The notes under the pieces were generated by a model. That model was not told the origin of the DNA. It saw nothing but the letters and a program-made list of their open reading frames with translations, and did not search any database. This document shows, piece by piece, positions 61,371 through 64,000 of a stretch of DNA of 64,000 bases (within the stretch, counting starts at the first letter, position 1; every line of letters starts with the position of its first letter). Origin of the DNA: Struthio camelus (Eukaryota > Chordata > Aves > Struthioniformes > Struthionidae); assembly GCF_040807025.1 (NCBI RefSeq), contig NC_090951.1, forward strand, positions 29,663,573 to 29,727,572. The letters are read 5' to 3'. The position numbers and the translations under genes are program-made.

Positions 61371-64000
61371 TAGCTTGTGCCATTCATAATTGTTCCTATC
61401 CCATTAAGCAATTTCTGCTGTACCCAGCCAGCCCTTTGCCCAAACCACCATCCAAGAGAAGTGCAAGCCAGCCTCCGACAAATGCAGAGGCAGTGATGTA
61501 AAACTCTCGTTCTGAATGAGTTCAGAGAAACTGTAGCCGACTGTTCTGCTAAAAACCTATTGCTCCTGTACGAGCACTTGAAAAGACGTTCAGCTTTTTT
61601 GTGATAGCTCCTGAAGAACGTGAATACAGAGCAGGTGGGATATCAGAGTTCAATCAAACCTTTTTGTGTGCAGGCACACAGCAAAGAACTCTGTCCATCC
61701 TTCTACTGCAAAGGATGGTAATTACTAGAGTTTTTTAGGACTTAAGAAGCCTTAAATGGGAGTATTTATGGGTGGTGTGGACAAGGGATCCAGTAATGAG
61801 CAATAAGCAGGCTGTGAAAGCTGAGGACCCCCCTCTTTTCATCTCTACACAAATGGTGCTGATGGGAGGTTGGTGGGTTGCAACAGCTAGACTTGGCTGC
61901 TCAGGAGTGGGAATTTCTTTATGACAGTCTCCTACGTGGCAGTCCTGCTCTACTTACTAGACTCAGAAGTGTCTGAGGTTCTGAAAAAATAGGTGGGAGA
62001 GGGAAAGCTGATGTGTGCATACCAAAGTGCAATTATCTGAATGTGACACTGAGTGACTGGGAAGGCAGCAGCTGGAATAGAAATGGTGAGAGCTGTACGA
62101 TCCCTGCCTTACCTCAAGGGTTGAACTTCATCCTGGAGGGAAACAAGGAAAGTTATCATTATGCTGAAACTATCCTTAAGTGTGCAGCAGAATGCAGTGC
62201 CCTCCCCAAGCCTCTCCAGCAGGAATACAAGCCTCAAGGGGCAGAGTTTTGCTTAGATTGCTGGACACTGAACCTTTTCAGTGTGGCTCAAAATAATGAT
62301 GCCAGCATTGCCCCATGGTCTTTTGAATTTGAATAGATCACAACCACATGCCTTTGCTGTTCACAAAACCCTGTCCCGAGACAGGGGAATCAGTGAATTA
62401 TTTAGCACTGGATCCCCTGCAAAAACCCTGCAACCCCCTTGTTGTTCTGAGCTGTCTGGCACCTCTTGTGTTTGCTCTAGAGTTGCTCTTGCCTCTTTGC
62501 TAGCTTTTGTAATTATGGTACTTTCAGGTGGAAAATAACTAGATCTCTTGCTGCCTCCCTAATGCTTTGCTTTTTATGACTTTCATTACACTTCACTATT
62601 TAGTGAAAAGGGAAGTGGCGTGCACAAAAATGCCTGTTCTTGAAAGGTGCATGTGCAAGAGCCTTGAGCAGCTGAAGTGAGAAATGTAGGTGTCCTGGCC
62701 TTGTGTTAAGTTAGATCACAGTAATCTCTAAATAGTGTCAGAACAGCCTGGCCTGGCTGTGAGCATGCTGGGCATCGCTTTTCTGGGTGGCGTTTTGTAC
62801 AACCACAGTCAAGCAAAGCGATTGTGTTGGATTCAGATGGAAACTTCGAGTGGGATTTTGCAGCCAATTTTGGGCAGACATCGCACTGTTCTTCAGGGGC
62901 TGTAAACGAGGCCAGAAGGGAGGTGCTGCCAGCTATGTTAGACCCTGCGTGGCTAGAAGGAGCTGTAACTCAGTAAAAGCAGGCATGAGAGACTCCTCTT
63001 TCTTCTTGTTCCCAGGAGAGCAGGATAGGGCACTTGGGGAACCCATTTTGCTCACCCGAGGCTTTGAGTCTGAGTCACCTCCTCCAGTCTATTCCTGTGG
63101 CCTGGCCCATGTAAATGAGCTGTAGAGCAGTCCCAGCTGCAGTCAGTATATTTACTTGTCCCGTTCACCTTCTTACACTCCAAAGCCATTTGATGCTAAA
63201 ATAGTTAAGTGTGTTCAGAGATATGCAGGGGCACAAAGACTGCAAGGGGTAGAGGGAAACTTAGAGCTTCTGAAAACAGCAGCCACGCAATAACTCTGCT
63301 TTGGGGGCAGCATGCTAGGGAAGAATGAATGGTTCCATCAACGCCATCATTTAGTAGTGAACTGTGGGCATGGGGTTTTTTTGGTTTTTTTGAAGACCTT
63401 CCCTCTGTCTTTGCCACAACTGCATACCATCTGCCTCATCTCCTCTCCAAGGATTCTGCTTCATGAACTACTTGTTGTCTGTGCTAGTTGTTAAGGCTTC
63501 AGAGAGGTGTTTAAAAAAAAAAAAAGAAACCCTACCAGCAGAAGAGCTTGCTGCTAGTGAGTATGTGAGATTTTCTTAAGGAAAGAAGAAATAGTCTCTC
63601 CTGAGCCATGGACTTTGGTCTGGAAGCTGAGCATCACAGAGCCTGCTTAGGAGATGACTGGAACTGTATACACAGCCACCATTCAAAGCCAGCTTCCCCA
63701 ATTGGGAAAGGAGGTTTGGAGGATTCCCCCCGCTTTCAGGGGACTTTGCAAGGAGACTATTTCACTAAGCAGCCCCACCTTTACCAAGGTTGAGGCTGGC
63801 ACAGGTCCTTGTGCCACTGAGCCACACTTGGACCTGCCTGGAAGGGGGACCTCACCGTCGGCTTTGGCTCCGTGCTCTGGCTACGTGGGGCTGCCTGCGT
63901 GACGATGGCACGGCTGCAGCAGTGACAACCAGACATTTCACTCTGAAAGTAAGTCAGTGACAATTAGCAGAGCCAGTGGAATGCACACGTGCAAATCCGC
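61371..64000. other. Sequence beyond PSME3IP1, no gene recognised
   Basis: About 2.6 kb of moderate-GC sequence. I checked both strands for copine C-terminal exons, because CPNE2 is the expected convergent neighbour, and saw none. An A-rich run (63,510-63,528) and a T/G patch (63,377-63,392) are the only simple features. The open frames here look like chance. Confidence 0.5.

Noticed and set aside
63781-63963. Possible copine 3' coding exon on the minus strand
   Set aside because: The translation does not resemble a copine C-terminus, and flanking splice signals do not give a consistent frame.

Overview
The window is nuclear DNA from a bird or close sauropsid relative. The evidence is CR1-type LINE fragments, AT-rich introns split by two sharp CpG islands, and genes cut into many short exons with canonical vertebrate splice sites. 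There are no operons or bacterial signals. Three genes can be placed. All exon coordinates come from reading splice sites and translating by eye. Family lengths and human gene order are from memory.

Layout, left to right. (1) Positions 1-1,157 are intron of a minus-strand gene whose first coding exon (1,158-1,195) matches the N-terminus of ARL2BP. Its promoter and non-coding first exon appear to lie in a CpG island at about 1.35-2.85 kb. That island also carries a 9-unit GC-rich minisatellite. (2) RSPRY1 (RING finger and SPRY domain protein) fills about 2.9-45.35 kb on the minus strand. I placed 14 coding exons (CDS 30,967 down to 5,645), which sum to 1,728 nt, or 575 residues plus stop, against 576 in human. 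A 5' leader of about 148 nt lies in the first coding exon. A non-coding first exon is inferred about 14 kb upstream, in the second CpG island. (3) A bidirectional CpG-island promoter at about 44.95-46.1 kb, with four CCAAT boxes in mirror arrangement, separates RSPRY1 from PSME3IP1 (FAM192A/NIP30/PIP30) on the plus strand. PSME3IP1 has six coding exons (49,060-60,817) summing to 768 nt, or 255 residues plus stop. Its third coding intron (53,196-57,170) is a textbook U12-type AT-AC intron. (4) From about 61.4 kb to the end I see no exon. The human order ARL2BP-RSPRY1-PSME3IP1-CPNE2 suggests a convergent CPNE2 beyond the right edge.

The three genes are neighbours rather than a pathway. ARL2BP binds the small GTPase ARL2. 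RSPRY1 is a RING/SPRY protein with a hydrophobic N-terminus, linked to skeletal development. PSME3IP1 is a nuclear partner of the PA28-gamma proteasome activator. RSPRY1 and PSME3IP1 probably share promoter control.

The most notable observations are the AT-AC minor-spliceosome intron in PSME3IP1 and a probable second translation start in RSPRY1. That second start (Met39, strong Kozak context) would replace the hydrophobic N-terminus with a Met-Gly-Asn-Ser-Cys lipidation-like N-terminus. Others are a CpG-retaining, TATA-preceded candidate alternative first exon at 33.4 kb, a 229-codon open frame antisense inside the U12 intron, a tandem duplication of about 205 bp, and the ARL2BP promoter minisatellite. 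No viral, toxin or bacterial gene was seen.
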